The notes under the pieces are model-generated. The model was not told the DNA's origin. It ran no database searches and saw only the letters and a list, made by a program, of their open reading frames with translations. This document shows positions 1-8,018 of a DNA stretch of 31,589 bases, one piece after another. This DNA comes from Acrasis kona (lineage: Eukaryota > Heterolobosea > Eutetramitea > Acrasida > Acrasidae): the NCBI GenBank assembly GCA_026419775.2, contig JAOPGA020000862.1, forward strand, positions 1 to 31,589, read 5' to 3'. How positions within the stretch are numbered: position 1 is the stretch's first letter; every line of letters begins with the position of its first letter. Position numbers and translations under genes: made by a program.

Positions 1-179
1 AATGGGTAGGCCTGAAGGATAATAACATATATTTTTGTTATGTTGTAAAAGTAATTACATCGTTACATCGTTCATTCAACTAGTGTTAAAAATTAATGAC
101 CATATTTCGGTTTTGTAAGACACAAACTTTTAAGTACTAAATTTAAATGCTTTTAGTTTGAGTAAAATATCATAATAAC

Positions 180-959
180 ATGAAAAGAAAGGTAGACGAA
201 GAAGATACAGTTGCAAAGAGGGTCAAAGAAGGAGCAATTTACCTCCCATCAGAGTTGATACAGTTATTTGCCTCATATATGAACACCTTAAATACAGTAA
301 AAAGTATGGAGCTTGTGTGCAAACATTGGATGAGTGCGCTTCGTGACGAGAGGTTTTGGCTTTTCCGAGAAAAAGACAAATTTAACATAATCTGTGACCA
401 AGTTCATGATGCAGTTTGCCACCAACAACGATATATGAACAGAATCCAGCGCATCATGAAGCAAGCAAAATATGTATTTGGTGGGAGAAGTCGTATAGGT
501 AGGATTAATCCAGGAGAAAAATGTATAGGCATTAGAGAAATTAAAACAAAAATCATAAACGGTAGGATTCAACCTATACAAAGTTTCTTTGAGTTCATGG
601 AAGATGGTACAATAAAAGGAACACTTATTCATGGAGTAGCACAAGGTGAAACTATACGTTATCTAAATAATGGCGATAAAGAGGAAGCTACATATGTTGA
701 TGGAGCATTACATGGTGAATCCACGTACTACTTCAAAGATGGATCGGAAGAAAAGTGTACGTTTGTTGATGGAGTAGAACAAGGCAAGTCAGTGCGTTAC
801 TTACAAAGTGGAAGCAGAGAAGAATGGACATATGTCGATGGAGAGATGCATGGCAAATCTATATTTTATTTTTTGAATGGTGACAGGCAAGAAAGGACAT
901 ACATTCATGGAGAAGAACAAGAAGAATCTGTGTACATTTATGGTGATCCGCAAGAATAA
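180..959 (+). CDS. F-box protein with C-terminal MORN-like repeats
   Basis: Single exon of 259 aa. A basic N-terminus is followed by an F-box-like segment at residues about 22-60 (LPSELIQLF, then a VCKHW motif and a RFW ending), the usual Skp1-binding surface of SCF ubiquitin ligases. The second half (about 149-255) holds four to five degenerate repeats of about 23 residues built on a 'DG..HG.s..Y..nG..eE.tyvdG' pattern, as in MORN and YwqK-type repeats. By family logic the F-box recruits the ligase and the repeats bind a substrate or membrane; this is inference. The stop codon lies inside an AATAAA hexamer, so the 3' UTR may be very short. The next gene is on the opposite strand and convergent. 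F-box-plus-repeat class is fairly secure; the substrate is unknown. Confidence 0.72.
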   Translation: MKRKVDEEDTVAKRVKEGAIYLPSELIQLFASYMNTLNTVKSMELVCKHWMSALRDERFWLFREKDKFNIICDQVHDAVCHQQRYMNRIQRIMKQAKYVFGGRSRIGRINPGEKCIGIREIKTKIINGRIQPIQSFFEFMEDGTIKGTLIHGVAQGETIRYLNNGDKEEATYVDGALHGESTYYFKDGSEEKCTFVDGVEQGKSVRYLQSGSREEWTYVDGEMHGKSIFYFLNGDRQERTYIHGEEQEESVYIYGDPQE

Positions 960-1265
960 AATATTTATATATCTTTTTTACCACCGTTGAATTGAGTAGA
1001 ATATTTGACGAACTATCTGTTAGTTATATTAATTTCCATCAAACTGTTCGATTTGATTTCGGATTGATTGTCGAAATGCATTTGTTGCATCTCTAGTGCG
1101 GTTCGTGTTCACGTAGATCAAACTTTGATGGCAGGGACTCTTACTGTATACGCTTGTGCATGAGATTGTCGGCCAGTATTTAGTTGTAAAGTGTTATTTT
1201 TAAAATCGGAACCAAAGGAGGGAAGAGATAATCTAAAGATTAAAAAAATCAAATTTATTAAATTT
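960..1265. other. Convergent intergenic spacer
   Basis: About 300 bp lie between the stop of the F-box/MORN gene and the stop of the nucleoporin gene, and serve as 3' flank for both. I see no supported gene or RNA. An AATAAA for the reverse-strand gene occurs just past its stop, visible as TTTATT near 1255-1260. Confidence 0.6.
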
Positions 1266-4200
1266 TCACTTTTTTCTTGCGGCTCTCTTAATTGTTCTGC
1301 TCGCAGGTGCTTTAAAAGTAGATTCCGAATTCACAGTAAATGGATTATTGTTATTGGCCAACGAAGCATTAGCACTAAATGGATTCCCACCAGAAGGTTG
1401 TTGCGCTCCAAATGCATTACCAACATTAAATGTAGAATTTACATTTCCAAAAGGATTAGCACCACCACCAGCAACAACTGGTTGTGATGAAGAATTTACA
1501 TTCCCAAAAGGATTTCCACCTCCAAATGTAGAATTTGAATTTCCAAATGGAGTAGATGTGACTGGTTGTGATGGGAGAGCAGCAGAAGAAGTATTACCGC
1601 CGAATGAAATTCCATTATTATTGGATGTAGACACACCAAATGGATTAGTAGAACTTGTATTAGGCGATGTGACGGAAATACCAGTACCAAATGCACCAGA
1701 AGGTGTTACTTGTCCAAATGGATTACTGTTATTGCTCGTTGTTGCTCCAAATGGATTGTTATTGGTAGTAGCAGTAGTAGTAGTATTACCGAATGGAGTA
1801 GAAGAAGGTAATGCGCTCGTTATTGGTGTTATTGTACTCGATGATGGCGTTCCAAATGGATTAGTAGTAGTATTTGTAGCTGATGGTGTACCGAATGGAT
1901 TAGCAGTAGCAGCAGTAGTAGTGGTATTTGTAGCACTAGTTCCAAATGCATTAGGTGCTCCGAAAGGTGGATTCGTATTACTACCGAACGAACTAAACGT
2001 ATTGTTATTATTTGTAACCGAAGAAGGTGTTTGTCCGAATGGATTACTAGCGGCAATAGGCGAAGTGACAGAAGGTGTTTGTCCGAATGGATTACTAGTA
2101 GTATTAGTCGATCCAAATGCATTCGGTACAATTGTAGTCGCTGCTGTTGGTAACAACAAAGAAGTCGACGATGACGAAGGTGTTCCGAATGGATTTGTAG
2201 TATTTGTAGCCGATGGAGTTCCAAATGGATTAGTAGTAGTAGTAGTAGCGTTATTCGATGATGACGAAGGTGTACCGAATGGATTGATGGTGGGTGATGT
2301 CACCAAAGTGGAATTGAATCCCAACGAAGGTGTAGTTTGACCGAATGGATTAGTAGTAGTATTACTAGTTGTTGTCGTAGGTGACGTTAATGTCGTATTG
2401 TTACCAAATGCAACAGGAGCGATTGTTGTTGATGATGAAGAGGGCGTTATTCCGAATGGATTCGTTGATGATGATGGTGTTCCGAATGGATTTGTAGTAG
2501 TGGTCGTCGATGATGATGATGATCCAAATGCATCGGGTACAATCGATGGTGTAGTTGTCGATAATCCTGACGATGACGATTGTCCAAATGGATTAGTAGC
2601 AGCAGCAGCAGTGGTTGTATTAAATGTCGATGATGATGCTGCTGATGAAATAGAAGGTGGTACTGTTGTTGTCGTCGTCGTTCCAAATGGATTAGCGCTA
2701 TTACTTGTTGATGGAGTATTACTGTTACCAAATGCACCAGGAACTATCGTTGTCGATGACGATTGAGTTGGTGCTCCAAATGGATTACTCAAAGGAACAG
2801 TACTATTACCACTACTGGTTTGTTCTGTTTGAATGTTATTATCGAATGGATTCTTTGGTGCAGGATCAGTTGGTAACGTAGGTATCGAGAATGTACTAGT
2901 TGTATTCGTTGGAGCAGTAGTTGCATTAGTAGTAGATGAAGCGTTGGTGGTGGTGGGTGCAAAAGGATTGTTTATTTCAACTGGTGTGGTCGTGGGAGGT
3001 TCCGTTACATTTGTTTGATTTGAATTTGGTAATTTGAATTGATCGAATGGACTGGTTGTAGATTTTTTGGTCGAATCTTCGTTATTTCCACCTAATGCAA
3101 ATGTAAATGGTGATTGGTTGATAGAAGATGAAGATGAGGATTCCTTCAGATCTGATGAATCGGTGGTTGGTTGACTGCCAAGATTAAACGTAAAACCACC
3201 ACTTGATGGTTGTGGTGCTTCTTTTGTTTTGTTCTTTTCGTTATCCGACGTAGATGTGGATGTGGATGCTAAGAAATTAAATCCACCGGTAGATCCATTC
3301 GTTGTTGCTGGTGGTGATACTTTGATTTCATTATTCGATTGTGATTGTTCTTGTTTCTTTGGTTCAGCGACGACAGCGGGAGTAAATGTAAAAATGGGCA
3401 TTTTTTCATTTTTCTCATTTTTTTCATCCTTTTCGTTCGTATTTGAATTAAAAGTAAAACCTGATCCATTCTCTTTTGATTCTGATTGATTCTTTTCGAA
3501 AGTAAATCCTGTGGATGGAGGTGCTGATTGTTTGGACACGTCACTAGCAGTCAATGATGATTCTTGTGATGAAGTGGAATTGGTGTTGTTGGTATTGGTC
3601 ACAAAGTCGAATGGAGAGATTGAACCCGTTGGTGTTGGAAGTGCAGTTTTGGGTTCTTGATCTTGTTCCGTGGTGGTCGGTGCTGGTGTGAAAATGTTTG
3701 GTTGTTCGCCGAAAGTAACTCTGCGATCTTGACTCTTGATTGCGTTTTTGGATGAATTGAGAATGGTTTGGGCTAATTGTGACCTGGCTTGAATGTCCTC
3801 AGGATGGAACAATAATCTCTTTTCGCTCTTTAGAGTTGATTTTGGTGTTGTGATGGGTATGCGTGATTTCTTTCTTGGAATGATGGTTTCTGTTTTTTGT
3901 GTTTCTTGAAGTGATGTGGGTTCATCTACTGGGATAGTTTGGGACGATGACGAAGAAGGTACGGAAGGTATTTGCTCAATTGGCTTAGTTGATGGTTTTT
4001 CTTGGTTTTGATTATTTAACTTTACAAAGTAACTCACAACCTTTGACCACAACTGAGGCCTTAAAGATCCTTCTTGCATAATGTCTAATTTTCTTCTCTT
4101 AGGGTCGTAACTCTTGAAAACAGTAATGTGATCTTCTTCCATGTCAACTTCGTCGTCACTAGACCTATCTCTTTTATGACCAATCATGTGGTCGCTCCTG

Positions 4201-4841
4201 TTCTTTTCTGAAATGACCTTTTTCCTCTTATCTGGTCCTTGTTCTTCTTCTTGTTCCTCATGAGGTCTTTTAAGGTTTTTCCTCACTTGAGTGTCTTCTT
4301 GGTGTGTCTTGTTTTCTTGTACAATGTTGGGTCGCTTATAAGGATCTGTTGCTTGTTGTGGGGTGGGTTCTTGATATGTTTGAGCGTAATTTAATGTAAC
4401 GGAACTGGGAATGGTTGGGGTAGCTTGGTCAATGTTACGTGTGTTGTCAAGATCAAGTTCTCTTGTGCGGGCTAAAATGCCGTAGGGTGTTGACCTTTTG
4501 TTGCGACGTTGCAAACCTGTACTTATGGGCGAAGTACAAATGTCTAATACCCTCTTAGTGTTCAGTAATCCTGGTGAGCGCAATGGCGTTTGATTCGGTT
4601 TTTTTTTAATGGTAGACAAAGGTTCATACTGCATTCTGTCTTGAATAGGTGTGTACGATGATTCGCTAAATTGTTGATTACGTGCTAACGCAGGTACGGT
4701 ACTCGTAAGTCTGTAAAAACGAAAGGGCTCTTTGGACTTATTTAAGATTGTCTTGTACACTGGTTTTTCATCAGTTTTATCGAGGCGTCTCCACCATACA
4801 TATAAAAGAATCACTGCGATAATTGTCAAGTAAAATATCAT
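1266..4841 (-). CDS. Membrane-anchored FG-repeat nucleoporin, POM121-like
   Basis: Single exon of 1191 aa from the first ATG (4839-4841); the frame is open further upstream but only with GTG. Residues 1-17 form a hydrophobic stretch (MIFYLTIIAVILLYVWW) followed by RR, a typical single membrane anchor with the rest on the cytosolic or nuclear side. Residues about 188-208 and 236-243 contain clustered basic nuclear-localisation-like motifs (KRPHEE...DKRKK and DPKRRKLD). From about residue 420 the chain is Ser/Thr/Asn-rich with GFTF and about 20 PFG and several AFG motifs, the phenylalanine-glycine repeats that bind transport receptors. It ends in a basic tail, SRTIKRAARKK. The order anchor, NLS, FG domain, basic C-terminus is that of vertebrate POM121. 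Homology is not proven because FG regions are low complexity; convergence is possible. It shares a short divergent promoter with the RFC gene. Confidence 0.8.
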   Translation of the reverse strand: MIFYLTIIAVILLYVWWRRLDKTDEKPVYKTILNKSKEPFRFYRLTSTVPALARNQQFSESSYTPIQDRMQYEPLSTIKKKPNQTPLRSPGLLNTKRVLDICTSPISTGLQRRNKRSTPYGILARTRELDLDNTRNIDQATPTIPSSVTLNYAQTYQEPTPQQATDPYKRPNIVQENKTHQEDTQVRKNLKRPHEEQEEEQGPDKRKKVISEKNRSDHMIGHKRDRSSDDEVDMEEDHITVFKSYDPKRRKLDIMQEGSLRPQLWSKVVSYFVKLNNQNQEKPSTKPIEQIPSVPSSSSSQTIPVDEPTSLQETQKTETIIPRKKSRIPITTPKSTLKSEKRLLFHPEDIQARSQLAQTILNSSKNAIKSQDRRVTFGEQPNIFTPAPTTTEQDQEPKTALPTPTGSISPFDFVTNTNNTNSTSSQESSLTASDVSKQSAPPSTGFTFEKNQSESKENGSGFTFNSNTNEKDEKNEKNEKMPIFTFTPAVVAEPKKQEQSQSNNEIKVSPPATTNGSTGGFNFLASTSTSTSDNEKNKTKEAPQPSSGGFTFNLGSQPTTDSSDLKESSSSSSINQSPFTFALGGNNEDSTKKSTTSPFDQFKLPNSNQTNVTEPPTTTPVEINNPFAPTTTNASSTTNATTAPTNTTSTFSIPTLPTDPAPKNPFDNNIQTEQTSSGNSTVPLSNPFGAPTQSSSTTIVPGAFGNSNTPSTSNSANPFGTTTTTTVPPSISSAASSSTFNTTTAAAATNPFGQSSSSGLSTTTPSIVPDAFGSSSSSTTTTTNPFGTPSSSTNPFGITPSSSSTTIAPVAFGNNTTLTSPTTTTSNTTTNPFGQTTPSLGFNSTLVTSPTINPFGTPSSSSNNATTTTTNPFGTPSATNTTNPFGTPSSSSTSLLLPTAATTIVPNAFGSTNTTSNPFGQTPSVTSPIAASNPFGQTPSSVTNNNNTFSSFGSNTNPPFGAPNAFGTSATNTTTTAATANPFGTPSATNTTTNPFGTPSSSTITPITSALPSSTPFGNTTTTATTNNNPFGATTSNNSNPFGQVTPSGAFGTGISVTSPNTSSTNPFGVSTSNNNGISFGGNTSSAALPSQPVTSTPFGNSNSTFGGGNPFGNVNSSSQPVVAGGGANPFGNVNSTFNVGNAFGAQQPSGGNPFSANASLANNNNPFTVNSESTFKAPASRTIKRAARKK

Positions 4842-4921
4842 AATTTGTTTGATGTTGTGTTTTATGAATACCTCTTTCACAACTCAGTTGACTTCAAGAA
4901 AGTACTTGATAAAGGGTTGCG
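4842..4921. promoter_or_regulatory. Divergent promoter, nucleoporin / RFC
   Basis: Only 80 bp separate the two start codons, so both 5' UTRs and promoters must fit here or overlap. No TATA box stands out. This is inferred from spacing. Confidence 0.45.
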
Positions 4922-6032
4922 ATGTCTTCGACTGCTCCATGGGTAGAAAAATAGTGAGTTTAAATTCAAATAATTTCAAATTAAACTTTTGAAAAGCCGA
5001 CCTAATACAATCGATCAGGTTGTTTACCAAGATGAAGTTGTTCAGGCTTTAAAAAAGGCATTGGAGTCCTCAAACCTTCCTCACTTGTTGTTTTATGGGC
5101 CACCCGGAACTGGTAAAACCTCCACAATTCTCGCGATTGCCAAACAGTTATTTGGACCCGAACTATATAGATCTCGCGTACTTGAATTAAATGCCTCAGA
5201 CGAGAGAGGGATCGAAGTGATTCGAACAAAAGTTAAAACATTTGCACAAGCTAGTGTGGGAATGCAAAGCGTGGCAAACAAAGCAGGATACCCCTGTCCC
5301 CCATTTAAACTGATCGTTCTTGATGAGGCTGATTCAATGACAAAAGATGCTCAAGCCGCCCTCCGTCGCACCATGGAAACCTACTCTAAAGTAACAAGGT
5401 TTTGTATTGTTTGTAATTACGTCAGTCGCATCATTGAGCCACTTGTCTCGCGTTGTGCTAAATTTAGATTCAAAGCTTTAGAACCTACTCTTCTTCGGAA
5501 ACGACTATCAGAAGTAGCAGAAAAGGAACAAGTTAAAGTTACAAATGATGCACTTGATAGAATAGTTGATGTTAGCGAAGGAGATATGAGAAGAGCACTA
5601 ACCGTATTACAAAGTGCAACAAGAACTTTTGGAAAGGAAATCAAACCCAATCACGTTGACGAAACTGCAGCCGTAGTACCAGATCAAGAAATTGAAGACT
5701 TATTAAACGCATGTATAGACGTTTCCGACAAAAAAGACATGTTTAAAGCGATGCAGAAGCAATGCGCTCAGATAGTTAGGAGAGGTCACTCTGCCGTTCA
5801 GGTCGTGTCACAACTCAACAACCACATCATTTCCTCAAAAAACTTAACAAACGTTCAAAAAGCAAGAATAGCTCTAGAGTTTGGCAACGTTGATAAATGT
5901 TTGACCGATGGAGCTGATGAGTACCTTCAATTGTTATCCTTGTCATCACACATACTAAGAATAAAAGCGGAGTTGGATCCAAAAGCCACTGGTTCAAGCA
6001 ACGAAGATGCAATGTCTGTTGATGACGATTAA
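4922..6032 (+). CDS. RFC4: Replication factor C small subunit (RFC4 / yeast Rfc2 type)
   Basis: Two exons, 4922-4953 and 4997-6032, with a 43 nt intron (GTGAGT...AAAAG) splitting a Tyr codon; the product is 355 aa. The splice recreates the diagnostic RFC start, PWVEKYRP. The AAA+ core is complete: Walker A GPPGTGKT (45-52), RFC box with [10 protein letters not shown], Walker B LDEAD (119-123), AALRRTME arginine-finger region, and SRC (162-164). The C-terminal part fits the RFC collar, and the length matches the family (about 350-365). As part of the five-subunit clamp loader it opens PCNA and loads it on primed DNA in the nucleus. The '[16 protein letters not shown]' region and overall fit favour the human RFC4 / yeast Rfc2 clade over RFC2, RFC3 or RFC5, but the exact paralogue needs a tree. 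Confidence 0.93.
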
Positions 6033-6243
6033 AACATTTGTTTATAAAAAGTACTTTCGTTTCAAAAAATGCATAGAAGTTTTCAATGACACATTTATTA
6101 AAAACTGAAAGCTATTCATCACTACCAGTTACGTCTCATTTTCCTTCATCTATCTACATAAAATGAAAGTTAACCATGTTGCTGTCGACAAGCTCAATCA
6201 AAGTCCTTCCTTCATGAACAATCTATAGTTGAAAGTGTTTGAA

Positions 6244-7300
6244 TCACTTGTTGTCTGGATTCTTTTGTTGGTACATGTTGACAGAGTTATGAACCACTCC
6301 ATCAAAGTCACATCCTATCAACTATAATGTTTAGAGTTACATCAAAAACCTTTCGAATATACCTGTGTTAATGTTTTGTGAACAGACAAAAATTCTTTAG
6401 CAAAAGAAATTAATTTTGAACTCATGTTTTTCAAGATGGCAAGTGCGACAAACTTTAAGTACTCATTTGACTCATAAAAGAACAAGTTATCCCACAACCT
6501 AAACATGTCAAATCAACTAAAACGTTATGATGGATGTTACCTTTGACAAATATGTAGTGGAACAACTGCAGCAAATAAGCTACCAAACCACGTTGCGAAA
6601 ATTTGATCTACTTCCCGACCGTAAGGCACCATGACAGCAGTGTAGAATTGAGGTTCGCTTGTCTCAACTAGAGACCGGAAGTCGCTGACAAGAGTTCTAA
6701 CGGTTTCAATCTTTTTAATGTAAATAAAAATTTTACTGTTATAAAACATACCCAACCCACTCCTCTCAAACCAAAATGTTTGTTGACGATAAATGTAAAC
6801 AACCAATATGCATCAACTTCAACGTTTGGAATGTTTGTTTCAGTTGCCTGCTGTTGGCATACTACCACCACAACCTCTAGTAGACTAAGCATATGGTCAA
6901 CTTCCCTTACTTCGTCCAACAATGAAGAATCTCTGTTGGCATTCTTGATTTCATGTACGTGGGTCCTTTCTCGTAAAAATAAGCGCCATAGTTTCTTCGG
7001 TACTGATTTCGAATTGTTGTATGGCTCTATAACATCCAACACCTGATTAAGATCTACATATTGTTCTAACAATTGTTGATCGATGAATGCCCACGCTTCT
7101 CTGATGTGTGAATATATACCAAGTACTAACTTCCACACCAAGCAGCGATATACTATTGGTGTTTTTGTACTGCGGCAAAGCTCCTTTACTTTTGGAATGT
7201 CGATGACTGACTCATTTAAAATACTTTCTATGCTCTTTAGATTTACTCCCTTCATACCTAGCTGAAAGTAATAGTACGTCCTAAAGTCCCTGTGTGGCAT
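6244..7300 (-). CDS. TBC1D7: TBC1D7-like TBC-domain protein
   Basis: Four exons: 6752-7300, 6541-6710, 6363-6498 and 6244-6321, with introns of 41, 42 and 41 nt that keep the frame. The product is 310 aa against about 293 for human TBC1D7. It begins with FRTYYYFQLGMKGV and continues to YRCLVWKLVLGIYSH, closely paralleling the N-terminus of TBC1D7. The third exon opens with LWDNLFF, the position of RVWDK in that family. TBC1D7 is the third subunit of the TSC1-TSC2 complex, which turns off Rheb and so TORC1. The canonical TBC fingers (IxxDxxR and YxQ) are not visible, as I recall for TBC1D7 itself, so a scaffolding role is more likely than GAP activity. An in-frame ATG at 7367-7369 would add 23 residues; 7300 is preferred because it matches the family start. 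Confidence 0.82.
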
Positions 7301-8018
7301 GATGTTGTTCCACTTTACAAAAGACTGATTCAAAAATAAAACAAATTGAAGAGATAAAGTCAAATTCATTTTTTAGCATAAATTCGGAATCATTCAACAT
7401 CGGGCAGGAGAGGATATGTAATTGGCTTTTTGAAGTGGGATTTTGATTACATCAATTCTCATTACAACAGGACGTCTAATCAACCATGGTGTCATAGCGA
7501 ACGAATCCAACTTCCATATCTCTAAAGTGAATAGTCCCGCCGGTGGGAAGCTCCGCTCACATCTTCGTAGACAACTAAAAGGCAAGTAGAATGGATACCA
7601 CCAAAACATGTCGAGTCCTTGCAAGGGCCTTTGCAGGGAATGTCATAGATGGACTCACCATACCTTGAACTGTTCTCATTCAGTAGAAAAAAAAGCGCTC
7701 ACCGACGACATCCAAAACATCCTATCAAGGGTGGGAATTGTACAAACCGTCCTCTTCTACATTACCCCAGAACAAGCAAAAGCACTTTCCAATCGAATGG
7801 AATCAAAGGCCATCACTAATAAATTGTCAGGGGATGCAACCATAATTGTTGACACCAACAAGGTAAATTGTGAAGGAAGATAAACTCTGTAAAGAAAAGT
7901 GAGTTTGAAAAGGAAGCGGCACTCTGATCACTCTAAATGGCCTCGGCCCAATTAAACACATTATCTTTACCCAATCCTTTATTGTAACTACTAAGTTTGT
8001 AAAGAAGAATGCAAATAA
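7301..8018. other. Spacer between TBC1D7-like and Crinkler-like genes
   Basis: About 720 bp upstream of both flanking genes, holding one small ATG-initiated ORF at 7608-7883 (listed separately). Reverse frames in 7394-7624 are also open but show no family resemblance. I see no RNA gene. Confidence 0.4.
7608..7883 (+). CDS. Small unknown ORF
   Basis: ATG-initiated ORF of 91 aa that I do not recognise. It starts with a Cys/His cluster (C-x3-C-x2-C followed by H-H and C within the first 23 residues) that could bind a metal, then a predicted helical segment and a short hydrophobic stretch around VGIVQTVLFYI. It lies just upstream of the Crinkler-like gene and on the same strand. That gene has an in-frame TAA directly before its ATG, so this ORF cannot simply be read through into it. 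A GT at 7863 could be a donor, so it might be a 5' exon of something longer. It could equally be spurious. Confidence 0.3.
   Translation: MSSPCKGLCRECHRWTHHTLNCSHSVEKKALTDDIQNILSRVGIVQTVLFYITPEQAKALSNRMESKAITNKLSGDATIIVDTNKVNCEGR

Noticed and set aside
1348-2340. Long forward ORF (330 codons) with PNGL-type repeats opposite the nucleoporin
   Set aside because: It is the mirror of the FG-repeat coding sequence; biased Asn/Thr/Ser codons leave the other strand open. The reverse frame has a complete membrane anchor, FG motifs and an ATG, so it is the real gene.
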